A DNA stretch of 46,242 nucleotides from Gammaproteobacteria bacterium (GCA_026709505.1 JAPOSW010000025.1:1-46242), one strand, 5' to 3'. Counted from the first letter of the stretch, positions 1 through 8,381 are shown. Translations and numbers: made by a program. Notes: generated from the sequence alone by a model not told the origin.

Positions 1-418
1 GCCGTTGTCCGCGGTCATGGTGTGCACCCGGTCCCGGTGCGGACCCAGGCGCCGCGGCCCTGCTGGCCAGCAGCTCTAGGATCGTGTACTTCGACATCCT
101 GTCCACCGAGGACAGCAGGGCTCTGAAGTGCCTCGCACCGATGATCGTGTCCAGTTTCCAGTCGCCGATCCGGCTCTTCTCTTCTGCCGCCGCGGGGCGC
201 TCGGAGATGCCCACCCGCCCCGGAATGTAGCCTCGCCCGGCATGCCGGCCGGCCCGCCGTTTCCTCGCCCACCCGCTTCAGACGGCCCTCGATCTGCTAC
301 GGACTCCAGCCCAGCTCCCTGGCGGTCTCGCGGATCGACAGGCTTCCGGACAACAGGACCTTGATCTGGCATCGTTCATCGCAGGCCAGCTGGCGGCAGC
401 TTTTGCACATGACAGTTC
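1..418 (-). pseudogene. IS30-family transposase remnant (N-terminal part, runs off left edge)
   Basis: The minus strand from about 418 downward encodes a helix-turn-helix start (MCKSCRQLACDERCQ, then LSIRETARELGWSP) that resembles the IS30 transposase N-terminus. It is interrupted by an in-frame TAG directly after GWSP. Nearer the left edge, in another frame, lies RIGDWKLDTIIG followed by LLSSVDRMSKYTIL, matching the start of the IS30 DDE catalytic domain (GHWEGD...VDRKSRYT). The part between HTH and catalytic core is too short and the frames do not join, so the gene is dead. The remnant is clearly more GC-rich than what follows, which suggests a foreign origin. The family call rests on the DDE-core resemblance. 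Confidence 0.72.
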
Positions 419-487
419 TCCATGGTTAACGTTATGGAGACTGTCATACGCCTGCTGGTTGTTTGCAACACGCCATCGCCCCCCAGG

Positions 488-514
488 GTGTTGCACTTCG
501 GACTGGAATTGGGG
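488..514. repeat. Probable terminal inverted repeat of the IS30-like remnant
   Basis: The stretch starting GTGTTGCACTTCGGACTGGA resembles IS30-family ends, which often carry a GTTGCA-type start. It lies about 70 bases upstream of the transposase start, as expected for the 5' end of such an element. The partner repeat would be outside the window, so the boundary is an inference. Between here and 622 nothing else is seen. Confidence 0.4.
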
Positions 515-622
515 AGTACTTTGAAGATATTACTGTGGCAGATGGATGTTGATGGTCCAGCATGCCAGGGCGCAAATGAACTCCCGAATGAAAGGCTGTT
601 CAGACCAATTCCATTTCCCTTT

Positions 623-1027
623 TCAAGCGCCTAGCAAGGCTGGACTGCAATCGCTACAGCATCCGTGAATTTCGATGACCGAGTGATTGGGGGCGAAACC
701 AGAATCTGAGGACATGATCGCAATGTTGCGGGCAAGACGCGAATCGACATGTTCTCTGACATTACCGCAGATATCGCATATCTGAAAGACCGGAGATTCA
801 GAGTGATGTGGCTCGCAACACACTGTCCAGGCATTCAAGGACTCGATACGGTGAACGTGACCGGCCTTTAACAACTTGTCCAGTGCCCTATATACGGTTG
901 TCGCCGCGGTAACTCCCTCTCCACGAAGCGCTTCCAGAATCTCATAGGCTGAGAGCGGCTTCCCCTGCCGCCTGAGAAACTCGAGCACCCTGTCAGCATT
1001 TGTGATACGTGCAGCTTCATTCGGCAT
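623..1027 (-). CDS. zur: Fur-family transcriptional regulator, Zur-like
   Basis: A 134-residue protein of usual Fur-family length, with an N-terminal winged helix (about residues 10-60, including the TTVYRALDKLLKAGHVHRI segment cut short here) and a C-terminal metal-binding dimerisation domain. Two CxxC pairs, CDICG near residue 82 and CSDC near residue 124, form the structural zinc site. The HH pair before the first CxxC fits a Zur-type regulatory site better than Fur's. The start at 1027 has a good AGAGGTG ribosome site. It is transcribed divergently from the DUF1636/ABC importer genes, and a 7-1-7 palindrome lies in the shared promoter, so it probably represses both directions when metal-loaded. 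Zur rather than Fur or Mur is an inference from motif and context. Confidence 0.8.
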   Translation of the reverse strand: MPNEAARITNADRVLEFLRRQGKPLSAYEILEALRGEGVTAATTVYRALDKLLKAGHVHRIESLNAWTVCCEPHHSESPVFQICDICGNVREHVDSRLARNIAIMSSDSGFAPNHSVIEIHGCCSDCSPALLGA

Positions 1028-1091
1028 TTGACACCTCTTTCGTTATCAGAACTACTTGAAAATTATAGATGATGATGGTATATTTACATAG

Positions 1092-1106
1092 TGTAATATT
1101 ATTACA
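1092..1106. promoter_or_regulatory. Putative Zur box (7-1-7 palindrome)
   Basis: TGTAATA-T-TATTACA is a perfect 7-bp inverted repeat around one base, the geometry of Fur/Zur operators. It is close to the TGTTATA-type cores known for Zur. It lies between zur (start 1027) and the DUF1636 gene (start 1118), only 11 bases before the latter's ATG, in an AT-rich stretch. Metal-dependent repression of the importer is therefore likely. Which metal is inferred from the regulator. Confidence 0.6.
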
Positions 1107-1117
1107 TTTATGCTGTC

Positions 1118-1555
1118 ATGAGTCATAACAAGCCAATCCTGTCTTTCTGCATAACCTGCCGAGACGGCCATGAGGCAGTCCAAAAGGATATTCGCGGCGA
1201 TACCCGTCTGGCCCAGGCGTTCATGGACTATAGCGAATCCGTGCAGCAACCCATATTCGAACTACGAGGAGTACGATGCATGAGTCAATGCAAGCGCTCA
1301 TGCATCGTATCGCTCAGTGCCAGCGGTTGCTTCTCGTACATGTTTGGTGATCTCAGCGCCTCTGAGCCGAGTCATGTTGAGGCGCTTGGTGAATTGATTC
1401 CCCTTTATCTTGCTGGACCTGAAGGATTCCTGCAACGAGAGGACCGACCCGAACCACTCCGTACTCGAATCCTTGGACGCTTGCCCCCTCCCGGGAGTTC
1501 CTCCAGCCTCGTCACTTCACTTGAAGCAATATACAGCAGAGACATGAAAAAATAG
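1118..1555 (+). CDS. DUF1636 predicted metal-binding protein
   Basis: A 145-residue protein with the DUF1636 (COG5469) pattern: an N-terminal FCITCRDG motif near residue 11, then a second cysteine cluster, VRCMSQCKRSC near residue 57, and the conserved FSYMFGDL segment. These cysteines suggest a thioredoxin-like ferredoxin fold that binds metal; the biochemical role of the family is not known. The start at 1118 is needed to include the first cysteine motif. It has no visible Shine-Dalgarno site and sits next to the operator, so the message may have a very short leader. It is the first gene of an operon with a FecBCD-type ABC importer. Confidence 0.75.
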   Translation: MSHNKPILSFCITCRDGHEAVQKDIRGDTRLAQAFMDYSESVQQPIFELRGVRCMSQCKRSCIVSLSASGCFSYMFGDLSASEPSHVEALGELIPLYLAGPEGFLQREDRPEPLRTRILGRLPPPGSSSSLVTSLEAIYSRDMKK

Positions 1556-1604
1556 GGCGCAGCGACCCGAACTCAGGCTCCACAAGGAATATTTGCACCC
1601 TTAA

Positions 1605-2417
1605 ATGAAAACTACAATGACTGAACAGTCATTCTTAATTTCCGAAAACCTATCCTATCGTGCCGCAAACGGAATGTTTCTGGTAGAGGACATCTCCTTC
1701 AACCTCGATGAGAGAAGCATTCTGGCTATAGCTGGTCCAAACGGTGCCGGAAAAACGACACTCCTTAGGCTTTTGAGCGGGTCCGAAGTGCCAACAAGCG
1801 GGGATGTACTGATCCGCGGACAAAAACTGAAACAGATTTCCTCTCCGGACCGTGCCCGCATCATCGCTGTGGTCAGTCAACAGGAGAATCCTGATGGACG
1901 ACTTCTTCTTCGCGATTATGTAGCCCTTGGACAAATCCCGATTCAGCAGGATCGCTCGAACCAGGCGCATGCAGACAACATAAAACGAATTCTGCACATC
2001 ACCAGCCTGACTGGTTTGGCCGAAAAAAGGATGGAGATGCTATCAGGGGGTGAACGACAGAGGGCGCATATTGCGCGAGCCCTGGCACAGAATCCATCGC
2101 TCTTGTTTCTGGACGAACCTACCAACCACCTTGATCCGGATGCCAAGGGCCGCATGCTTTCGTTGATAACCGAACTGGGCATCACCGTGGTAATGGTCGT
2201 TCACGATCTGGTAATGATTCCTGAATTTGCCAGTCATGTCGCCCTTGTCAGCGAAGCCAGGCTCGCTGGATTTGGCCATGTCAAGAAGGTATTGACGCCT
2301 GACATTGTTCAGGACATTTTCGGTGTCGCATACTTGCATCTTGCACATCAAGACCGTCAAGTCCCGGCTCTGGATATCCGAAAGACCTCAATCAACATGG
2401 AATGGAATAGCGCATAA
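1605..2417 (+). CDS. ABC importer ATP-binding protein, FecE/BtuD type
   Basis: A 270-residue ATPase with Walker A GPNGAGKTT near residue 44, a Q-loop (VSQQEN), signature LSGGERQRAHIARAL, Walker B LLFLDEPTNHLD and an H-loop histidine (VVHDL). Length and motif spacing are those of iron-siderophore, haem and B12 importers. It is expected to drive the permease encoded at 3419 together with the binding protein at 2461. The ATG at 1605 was chosen; the ATG at 1617 (MTEQSF) is an alternative, and neither has a strong ribosome site. The substrate cannot be told from the ATPase; the Zur-like regulator suggests a zinc complex or another metal chelate. Confidence 0.88.
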   Translation: MKTTMTEQSFLISENLSYRAANGMFLVEDISFNLDERSILAIAGPNGAGKTTLLRLLSGSEVPTSGDVLIRGQKLKQISSPDRARIIAVVSQQENPDGRLLLRDYVALGQIPIQQDRSNQAHADNIKRILHITSLTGLAEKRMEMLSGGERQRAHIARALAQNPSLLFLDEPTNHLDPDAKGRMLSLITELGITVVMVVHDLVMIPEFASHVALVSEARLAGFGHVKKVLTPDIVQDIFGVAYLHLAHQDRQVPALDIRKTSINMEWNSA

Positions 2418-2460
2418 AAGCTGTCTCTTTCCAGAAATCCACTTTAACGAGAAAAATGTC

Positions 2461-3417
2461 ATGAAAAAACTACGATCTCTCATAATGGCTTGTGTAGCCA
2501 GTACCTTGGCCTATACTGGCATTGCAGATGATATTGCTGTTGACAATTGCGGAAAACCTTTGGTTTTCGAAACCGTCCCGGAGCGAATCGTGGTGCATGA
2601 CATGAATATGGCAGACATGGCCTTTGCACTGGAACTGCAAGATCGAATGGTCGGCCTGACAGGCATCACCGGCTGGTACAAGACCAGCCCTGAATTCGAT
2701 AAACTACGTGGAGACATTCCGGAGCTGGCACCGAAATACCCGACCATTGAAAACCTGATTTCAGTGGAACCGGATTTATTCTTCGCAGGATGGTACTATG
2801 GCATGCGCCCCGGCGGAGAAGTCACTCCCGACACGCTTGCGCCCTTTGGAATCAAGACCATGATTCTGACCGAAAGCTGTGTACATCAGGACAAGAATCG
2901 CCCGGTTGCCAGCATGGACCTTCTGTTTGAGGATGTGCTCCGGCTGGGAAAAGTCATGAATGTTGAAGACAGGGCCGCAAATCTTGTCGCTGACTGGAAA
3001 GTAGAACTGGCCTCCATCGAAGCGCAGACCGCAGACCTTGACAGGCTGCGCGTATTCCTCTTGGACGGCCCTGCCGATGCACCATTCACGGCAGGCAGGT
3101 TTGCCATTCCCGATGCGATGATCGCAGCTGCCGGCGGCCAGAATGTCACCCATGATCTCGATACAAGCTGGGGTCGCACTTCCTGGGAGGCAGTGGCTGC
3201 CGCCAATCCGCAGTTTCTGGTGCTTCTCGACTATCAGACAGGAAACGGAGCGGCTGACACCTTCAGGTTCCTTCAAGAGCACCCGGTCATTTCTCAAATC
3301 GATGCCGTGAAAAATGAACATTGGATTGGCTTGAGATACGAAGAGTTGACTCCTGGTCCGGCGAATATCTACGCCATAAAGAAAATGGCCAAGGCAATGC
3401 ATCCGGAATTGAACTAA
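2461..3417 (+). CDS. Periplasmic metal-chelate binding protein (FepB/BtuF-type)
   Basis: A 318-residue secreted protein. It has a signal peptide (MKKLRSLIMACVASTLAYTG, followed by cleavage near IAD), then a two-lobed helical-backbone binding fold. The VPERIVVHD start of the first lobe, the TIENLISVEPDLFFAGW segment and a C-terminal lobe are typical of siderophore and cobalamin binding proteins. The ATG at 2461 is chosen because it begins the signal peptide and follows an AACGAGAAA ribosome site; longer in-frame extensions overlap the ATPase gene and are not credible. It sits between ATPase and permease genes in one operon, so it should deliver the ligand to that importer. The ligand is unknown. 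Confidence 0.86.
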   Translation: MKKLRSLIMACVASTLAYTGIADDIAVDNCGKPLVFETVPERIVVHDMNMADMAFALELQDRMVGLTGITGWYKTSPEFDKLRGDIPELAPKYPTIENLISVEPDLFFAGWYYGMRPGGEVTPDTLAPFGIKTMILTESCVHQDKNRPVASMDLLFEDVLRLGKVMNVEDRAANLVADWKVELASIEAQTADLDRLRVFLLDGPADAPFTAGRFAIPDAMIAAAGGQNVTHDLDTSWGRTSWEAVAAANPQFLVLLDYQTGNGAADTFRFLQEHPVISQIDAVKNEHWIGLRYEELTPGPANIYAIKKMAKAMHPELN

Positions 3418-3418
3418 G

Positions 3419-4429
3419 TTGGCCCGATTGCATCTGGCCAACATTATAGGGGCGGCACTTCTGCTTTCCCTGTTGCTGGTATCGGCCCTTTATGGCACAA
3501 CGCCAATCCCGCTATCCGAGGTTGTCAAGGCAATTGCCCTGAATAGCGGACTTGTTGAGGGAGATATATCCCCTCTCCATCGGATTGTGTTCGACCTGCG
3601 TCTGCCTCGTGCCCTGTTTGCAGCCGTGATCGGTGCCGGTCTGGGAATCGTCGGCGTAGTGTTGCAGACGACCACACGCAACGATTTGGCTGATCCATTC
3701 CTGTTCGGGCTGTCATCGGGTGCGGCTGCAGGAGCGGTTCTTGTCATAACGGTTACCGGTGACATTCTGGGCATCTGGACACTCCCGCTAGCCGCTTTCT
3801 GCGGTGGTCTTGTTGCCTCGGGCATTGTACTGGCACTGGTGCATGGGCTACGTACCAGTGCGCCAGAGAAACTAATTCTCGCCGGATTGGCCGTATCCTT
3901 TCTTTTCGCCGCGATTACCAACTATCTGATTTTTGCCGGTGACAGTCGTGCCGCTCATTCCGTAATCTTCTGGATGTTGGGCGGTCTCGGACTTGCCAGA
4001 TGGGAAACTTTCCCACTGGTCTGCACCGGTTTGGTCCTGATCCTGACCTATTCCCTTTACCGCAGGAGATGGATGGATGCGCTCCTGGCCGGAGATCTTA
4101 CCGCACCGACGCTCGGTGTGCCTATGCAAAGACTGCGTTTCGGCATGTTCTTCGTGGCCGCCTTAGCCACTGCCATCTTTGTTTCTGTCGCTGGAGTAAT
4201 CGGTTTTGTGGGCTTGATGGTTCCCCACCTTGCTCGCGGAATTGCAGGACCATTGCACGGCCAGCTTCTGCCAACGGCGGCCATTGTGGGTGCCTTGCTG
4301 CTCACTGTCTCCGACATTCTATGCAGGCTTGTACTCGCGCCACAGGAACTGCCGGTGGGAATCGTAACCACCTCTATCGGTTCTGTCTTCGTGTTCATGC
4401 TTCTGTTTAAGACGAGGAGAGGACAATGA
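3419..4429 (+). CDS. FecCD-family ABC importer permease
   Basis: A 336-residue membrane protein with about ten hydrophobic helices. It carries FecCD signatures: DLRLPRALFAAVIGAGLGI near residue 60, the N-DLADPFLFGLSSGA segment near residue 90, and GFVGLMVPHLAR near residue 265, which contacts the ATPase. It starts with TTG one base after the stop of the binding-protein gene, so translation is probably coupled. Two such subunits form the channel of the importer. It is the last clearly intact gene of the operon. Family call is firm; transported compound is not. Confidence 0.88.
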   Translation: MARLHLANIIGAALLLSLLLVSALYGTTPIPLSEVVKAIALNSGLVEGDISPLHRIVFDLRLPRALFAAVIGAGLGIVGVVLQTTTRNDLADPFLFGLSSGAAAGAVLVITVTGDILGIWTLPLAAFCGGLVASGIVLALVHGLRTSAPEKLILAGLAVSFLFAAITNYLIFAGDSRAAHSVIFWMLGGLGLARWETFPLVCTGLVLILTYSLYRRRWMDALLAGDLTAPTLGVPMQRLRFGMFFVAALATAIFVSVAGVIGFVGLMVPHLARGIAGPLHGQLLPTAAIVGALLLTVSDILCRLVLAPQELPVGIVTTSIGSVFVFMLLFKTRRGQ

Positions 4430-4801
4430 CCGGATTCCTGCCTGCTGTTCAGGCATCTTCAGCAGTCGCGATTTAACGATGGCTTTGGAAAATAAGCATG
4501 ATTGAGGATATGTCGATGTGCTGTTGACAAGAACGGATACTGTAGTCCATGTTTGCATGGATGCTGCCAATGAGACCAGAAACAGTGAAGAACTTCTTGT
4601 CAAGAACTATATTTTCAACAAGGACTACAACAATAAACCGTTATGCGCTTGAATGCGTACCTACCCGGCAGATGTGGCTGTTTCATATTGATGGTTGAGG
4701 GTCTATTAACCTCCAACGCCTCATTTAGAACAGGGCAGAAACCTTTTTTCAGGACAGATGCTGAAACCGGCTGGTTTGGCTGTGCAACAAACCGGCATCC
4801 A
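4430..4801. other. Intergenic stretch with a short ORF behind a strong ribosome site
   Basis: A GAGGAGAGGACA ribosome site precedes an ATG at 4425 that opens only 16 codons (MTGFLPAVQASSAVAI) ending at 4475. This may be the residue of a lost fourth operon gene or a tiny peptide. The rest of the stretch up to the DUF169 gene contains no convincing coding signal, RNA gene or clean terminator. Confidence 0.35.
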
Positions 4802-5542
4802 TCAAGATTTTGTCCTGTCTAGGCTGGAGTCAAATCTCCCTGCGTCCTGGCTGGCATAGCCAGCCACCATGCGGTCTGCTGCTACGGTCTGGCGCAATGC
4901 ATCAATCATGTCTGCTACCTGTGCTCCTGGCAATGCACAGCTCATTTCGTTATTGGTCATCCCGGTTCGTACCCGGCTCAGCATGCAGCCGACACTAATT
5001 GCGGGCTGCTGCTGTTCAACGGAAAGTGGAATGATATGACACTGCGGCTTGCCTTCAAACCGTAACGTTGGCAATGCTGAATGCAACTGCATAGCCTGTT
5101 TTGCATTTACACGCAGGAAAACCACATCGGGCAGTTTCCTTACCTCGGCCAGCGGACCGTATACAATGCATTTTGGACGCTTGCTGACTGTGGGAATGTG
5201 CGGAAATACCTCGGGGCTGACCCATTTCGCTTCGCACACGGCTTTTACATCAGCCTTGGTTGCGGCTTGCTCCAGATCAATCAAGCCATGCGTAAGACTG
5301 CCCACGCTACAGTTGCCATGATCTTCAGGTATTGTCGAAAAGGTTCTTTCAGCCGCCCTGATCCAGAAGACGCAGCCGGCCGAAACAGCGCCAGTTCGTC
5401 CATCTTCAGTCGGTGCAGGATAATCAGAGCCATAAGCCTCTATGTCATCAGGCATGGCATCCAGGAAACTGATTGCAATCGGTGGACAGGACAGGTTCAA
5501 CACATCCTGCAGGGAATGTGACATCAATTCAAAGTCGTTCAT
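4802..5542 (-). CDS. DUF169 family protein
   Basis: A 246-residue protein of the DUF169 (COG2043) family, recognised from the CPPIAISFL segment near residue 20, the AGCVFWIRAAERTFSTIPEDH cysteine-containing region (cut short), NCSVGSLTHG near residue 78, and the C-terminal SVGCMLSRVRTGM segment. The conserved cysteines suggest metal or cofactor binding, but the function of the family is not established. The ATG at 5542 is preceded by an AACGAG site. A perfect 42-bp palindrome is centred about 34 bases upstream of the start codon and would overlap the promoter. The gene points toward the importer operon and may belong to the same metal regulon. Confidence 0.75.
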   Translation of the reverse strand: MNDFELMSHSLQDVLNLSCPPIAISFLDAMPDDIEAYGSDYPAPTEDGRTGAVSAGCVFWIRAAERTFSTIPEDHGNCSVGSLTHGLIDLEQAATKADVKAVCEAKWVSPEVFPHIPTVSKRPKCIVYGPLAEVRKLPDVVFLRVNAKQAMQLHSALPTLRFEGKPQCHIIPLSVEQQQPAISVGCMLSRVRTGMTNNEMSCALPGAQVADMIDALRQTVAADRMVAGYASQDAGRFDSSLDRTKS

Positions 5543-5555
5543 GTCTCGTTATCAA

Positions 5556-5597
5556 GTCCAAAAAAACGAAATGTTATAACATTTCGTTTTTTTGGAC
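5556..5597. promoter_or_regulatory. Perfect 42-bp palindrome upstream of the DUF169 gene, Zur-box-like core
   Basis: Bases 5556-5576 and 5577-5597 are exact reverse complements with no spacer. The core GAAATGTTATAACATTTC resembles the arms of the E. coli Zur consensus (GAAATGTTATA), but with the two arms brought together. Outside the core lie seven A and seven T residues and GTCC/GGAC ends. It begins 14 bases upstream of the DUF169 start. Regulation by the Zur-like protein at 623 is plausible; the A/T flanks could also let the transcript fold as a bidirectional terminator. Confidence 0.6.
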
Positions 5598-5947
5598 AAG
5601 AAGCAACATAATGCTGGTTAGCCAAAGGCGCATATTCAATTGACAGAAGAATATCCAAAAACTACAATTCAACATCCGAAAAAAAACAGCCTGGGTTTTC
5701 CGTAAATCACTCAAGGTTAGGCTTGTCCTGATCATCCTGTCTCCGTCATTAGCGTATATTTCGATGAAGCCGGTTTTACAGGCTGTTCGTGATGGTCGGT
5801 ATTGGCAACTACCTTGCCGGGAGCCATGTTCACGCCTGCCTCCGTCAACATTGCCATGACAATCTGGGCTGATTCTCGGTGAAACACGAAAATTTAGAAT
5901 TTGAATTTTGGCAACAATGACCTGAAACATCATTTCAGAACTAGTTT
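5598..5947. other. Intergenic region with a possible minus-strand coding remnant
   Basis: Between the palindrome and tRNA-Gln the minus strand reads RESAQIVMAMLTEAGVNM and onward to MTETG then a stop, about 50 codons, with no start codon or ribosome site and a stop just upstream. The composition looks like coding sequence, so it may be a gene fragment, but no family was recognised. No promoter for the tRNA could be placed with confidence. Confidence 0.25.
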
Positions 5948-6023
5948 GGGGTGTAGCCAAGTGGACTAAGGCACCGGGTTTTGATCCCGGCATTCGGAGG
6001 TTCGAATCCTCCCACCCCAGCCA
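5948..6023 (+). tRNA. tRNA-Gln (anticodon UUG)
   Basis: Acceptor arms TGGGGTG and CACCCCA pair, followed by discriminator G and an encoded CCA. The anticodon stem CCGGG/CCCGG encloses the loop TTTTGAT with TTG at the anticodon positions, and the T arm carries GGTTCGAATCC. The U1-A72 closing pair is characteristic of bacterial glutamine tRNAs. The prs start codon lies only 24 bases after the CCA, so the two are probably cut from a shared transcript. This tRNA-prs arrangement is common in gammaproteobacteria. Confidence 0.97.
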
Positions 6024-6047
6024 TTATGGCTATCATCCGTCTTTACC

Positions 6048-7001
6048 ATGCTGTCTCTTGAGAACCTGACAATTTTCACTGGCAACGCCAATTTGCCATT
6101 GGCGGTTGAAGTTGCCCAAGTACTTGGATTGTCGCTCGGCAAAGCCACGGTGGGGACATTCAGCGATGGCGAGATAAATGTCGAGATTCTGGAAAATGTC
6201 CGCGGCCATGACTGCTTCATCATTCAGCCAACCTGTGCTCCAAGCAACCACAATCTCATGGAATTGCTGATCATGATTGATGCCATGAAGCGTTCCTCAG
6301 CAGCAAGAATAACGGCTGTCATCCCCTACTTCGGATATTCAAGACAAGATCGCCGTCCGCGTAATTCGCGGGTTGCCATATCGGCCAAGCTGGTTGCCGA
6401 GATGATCACCATATCCGGAGCCGACCGGGTTCTGGTCATGGATTTGCATGCGGACCAGATACAGGGATTTTTCGATATTCCAACTGACAATATCTATGGT
6501 TCTCCCGTAATGATGAGCGAGCTGTGGAGAAAACAGCTGCCGGACCCCATTATCGTTTCCCCTGATGTGGGCGGTGTAGTCAGGGCACGGGCCATGGCCA
6601 AGCTGCTTGATACGGATCTTGCAATTATTGACAAGAGAAGACCGCAGGCCAATCAAGCCGAAGTCATGCATATCATCGGAGATGTCACGGACCGATCGTG
6701 CATCCTCATCGATGACATGGTAGATACGGCCAATACCTTGTGTCAAGCCGCTGCGGCATTGTACGAGCATGGCGCCATCAAGGTCCTAGCAAGCTGTACT
6801 CACCCCGTATTGTCCGGTCCGGCCATCAGTCGCATATCCGAATCGAAAATTGATGAAGTGCTGGTTACGAATTCAATACCGCTTAGCGAAGAAGCACGAA
6901 ACTGTCCAAAAATTATCCAATTATCAGTTGCTGAACTGCTTGCAGAATCTATTCGCAGAATCGCAACGGGCGACTCCATCAGCAATCTCTTTATTGAATA
7001 A
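6048..7001 (+). CDS. prs: Ribose-phosphate pyrophosphokinase
   Basis: A 317-residue cytoplasmic enzyme that makes PRPP from ribose 5-phosphate and ATP, feeding purine, pyrimidine, histidine, tryptophan and NAD synthesis. Seen are the FSDGE segment near residue 38, the [13 protein letters not shown]-like region (here [13 protein letters not shown]), [11 protein letters not shown] near residue 98, the metal-binding [13 protein letters not shown], and the PRPP loop [14 protein letters not shown] near residue 217. Length matches the E. coli enzyme (315). The start has no Shine-Dalgarno site and follows the tRNA by 24 bases. It leads the prs-rplY-pth-ychF gene string. Confidence 0.97.
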   Translation: MLSLENLTIFTGNANLPLAVEVAQVLGLSLGKATVGTFSDGEINVEILENVRGHDCFIIQPTCAPSNHNLMELLIMIDAMKRSSAARITAVIPYFGYSRQDRRPRNSRVAISAKLVAEMITISGADRVLVMDLHADQIQGFFDIPTDNIYGSPVMMSELWRKQLPDPIIVSPDVGGVVRARAMAKLLDTDLAIIDKRRPQANQAEVMHIIGDVTDRSCILIDDMVDTANTLCQAAAALYEHGAIKVLASCTHPVLSGPAISRISESKIDEVLVTNSIPLSEEARNCPKIIQLSVAELLAESIRRIATGDSISNLFIE

Positions 7002-7021
7002 CCCATATCCAAGGTGACACT

Positions 7022-7714
7022 ATGTCTGAACAATTTGAATTAACCGCTCGAGTTCGAGCTCGCTCCGGCACCGGTCTGGTTCGACGCCTAAGACGTGAAG
7101 GCGATGTGCCTGCCGTACTTTATGGCGGCGGGAAACCCAACATCAGCATTGCCATTAATCATGATGTTCTGTTCCACTCTCTGGAAGAAGAGAACTTCCA
7201 TTCAGCCGTGATCGTCATCAATACTGACGGTAACAAAGAGCAGGCTATATTGAAGGATGTACAAAGGCATCCTCACAAGATCGATATCCTGCACGCAGAC
7301 TTCCAAAGGGTCGATCGCAACAAGCCGATTGTCATCAGCATGCCCATCCACTTTGAAGGCGAAGAAGAATGCGTTGGCGTGAAGATTGACGGAGGCATGA
7401 TCAGCCACCTCATCACTTCGGTAGAGGTGACCTGTCTTCCCGACCAACTGCCGGAACGGATTGAAGTCGATGTATCCAGTCTGCAAAAAAATGAATCACT
7501 GCATCTTTCCGATATCCAGCTTCCGGAAGGTGTTGAGTTAACTGCCCTGATGTATGATGAGGACGGAACTCATGATTTGGCGATTGTGTCTGTTTCTGCA
7601 CGGCGAGTCGAAACTGTTGACGAAGAGGGTCAGGAAGCGGCGGTTGAAGCGGATGGTGATGATCAGGAAGATGAAGCAGATTCCGGCACCGAGAGCGAAA
7701 GCCCCGGCGAATAG
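7022..7714 (+). CDS. rplY: 50S ribosomal protein L25, long Ctc form
   Basis: A 230-residue L25/Ctc protein that binds 5S rRNA. The N-terminal L25 domain (RVRARSGTGLVRRLRREG, GDVPAVLYGGG, ILKDVQRHP...DILHADFQRV) is followed by a C-terminal TL5-type beta domain and a strongly acidic tail from about residue 200 (repeated D and E residues ending ESPGE). This long form is widespread outside the enterics, whose L25 is only about 94 residues. The ATG at 7022 follows an AAGGTG ribosome site. It lies 20 bases after prs and upstream of pth, the usual order. Confidence 0.95.
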   Translation: MSEQFELTARVRARSGTGLVRRLRREGDVPAVLYGGGKPNISIAINHDVLFHSLEEENFHSAVIVINTDGNKEQAILKDVQRHPHKIDILHADFQRVDRNKPIVISMPIHFEGEEECVGVKIDGGMISHLITSVEVTCLPDQLPERIEVDVSSLQKNESLHLSDIQLPEGVELTALMYDEDGTHDLAIVSVSARRVETVDEEGQEAAVEADGDDQEDEADSGTESESPGE

Positions 7715-7770
7715 CCGTCAATCACCACTCTTCTCTCTGATTGTCGACAGGAATTCCTTGGCGGATTTGG

Positions 7771-8379
7771 GTGAACGAGTCTGGCGAAATTTCACTGATT
7801 GTCGGACTCGGGAACCCCGGTAACAAGTACACTGATACACGACACAATGCCGGCTGGTGGTTTCTTGAGCGGCTGGTCAGTGAATATCATTTTGACCTGA
7901 AGCCCGAAATGCGGTTTCAGGGACTTTTCAGTGAATTCCGCATTGACCAAAGAGTGATTCGCGTTCTTGCCCCGACCACTTTCATGAACCACAGTGGCCG
8001 ATCTGTTGCGCCATGTGCTTCCTATTTCAGGATTGAGTCGAAGCAGATTCTGGTTGTTCATGACGAAATTGACCTTGAACCTGGAGTTTGCCGGCTCAAG
8101 TTCGGGGGTGGCCATGGTGGGCACAATGGACTTCGGGACATTGGAAAATCTCTTGACACAGCCGACTTCGTCAGACTGCGAATTGGGGTTGGACATCCCC
8201 AATATGCATCCCTGGTTACCAGCCATGTCCTATCCAGGCCTGACACGCATGACCTTGCAAGTATCAACCGGTCAATGGAACAAGCCATTCAAGTCATGAA
8301 TCTTGTGATTTCTGGTCAGCTTGAACGCGCAATGCATCAACTCCATACCGTGGACCCATCCCTCTCGGCGTCTGGCTAG
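7771..8379 (+). CDS. pth: Peptidyl-tRNA hydrolase
   Basis: A 202-residue enzyme that releases tRNA from stalled peptidyl-tRNA. Seen are LIVGLGNPGNKYTDTRHNAG with the catalytic histidine in the RHN motif, the TFMNHSG segment, VVHDEIDL with the supporting aspartate, and GGGHGGHNGLRDI. The GTG at 7771 is chosen because it leaves a ten-residue lead before LIVGLGNPG, close to other family members; a TTG at 7741 would add ten residues with no ribosome site. It is followed after two bases by ychF. Confidence 0.94.
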   Translation: MNESGEISLIVGLGNPGNKYTDTRHNAGWWFLERLVSEYHFDLKPEMRFQGLFSEFRIDQRVIRVLAPTTFMNHSGRSVAPCASYFRIESKQILVVHDEIDLEPGVCRLKFGGGHGGHNGLRDIGKSLDTADFVRLRIGVGHPQYASLVTSHVLSRPDTHDLASINRSMEQAIQVMNLVISGQLERAMHQLHTVDPSLSASG

Positions 8380-8381
8380 CC

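Noticed and set aside
2305-2460. Longer start for the periplasmic binding protein
   Set aside because: The extension overlaps the ATPase gene in another frame and would bury the signal peptide.
5556-5597. Plain intrinsic terminator
   Set aside because: The stem is AT-rich and lies upstream of a gene start, not after a gene on either strand; an operator is more likely, although a terminator role is not excluded.
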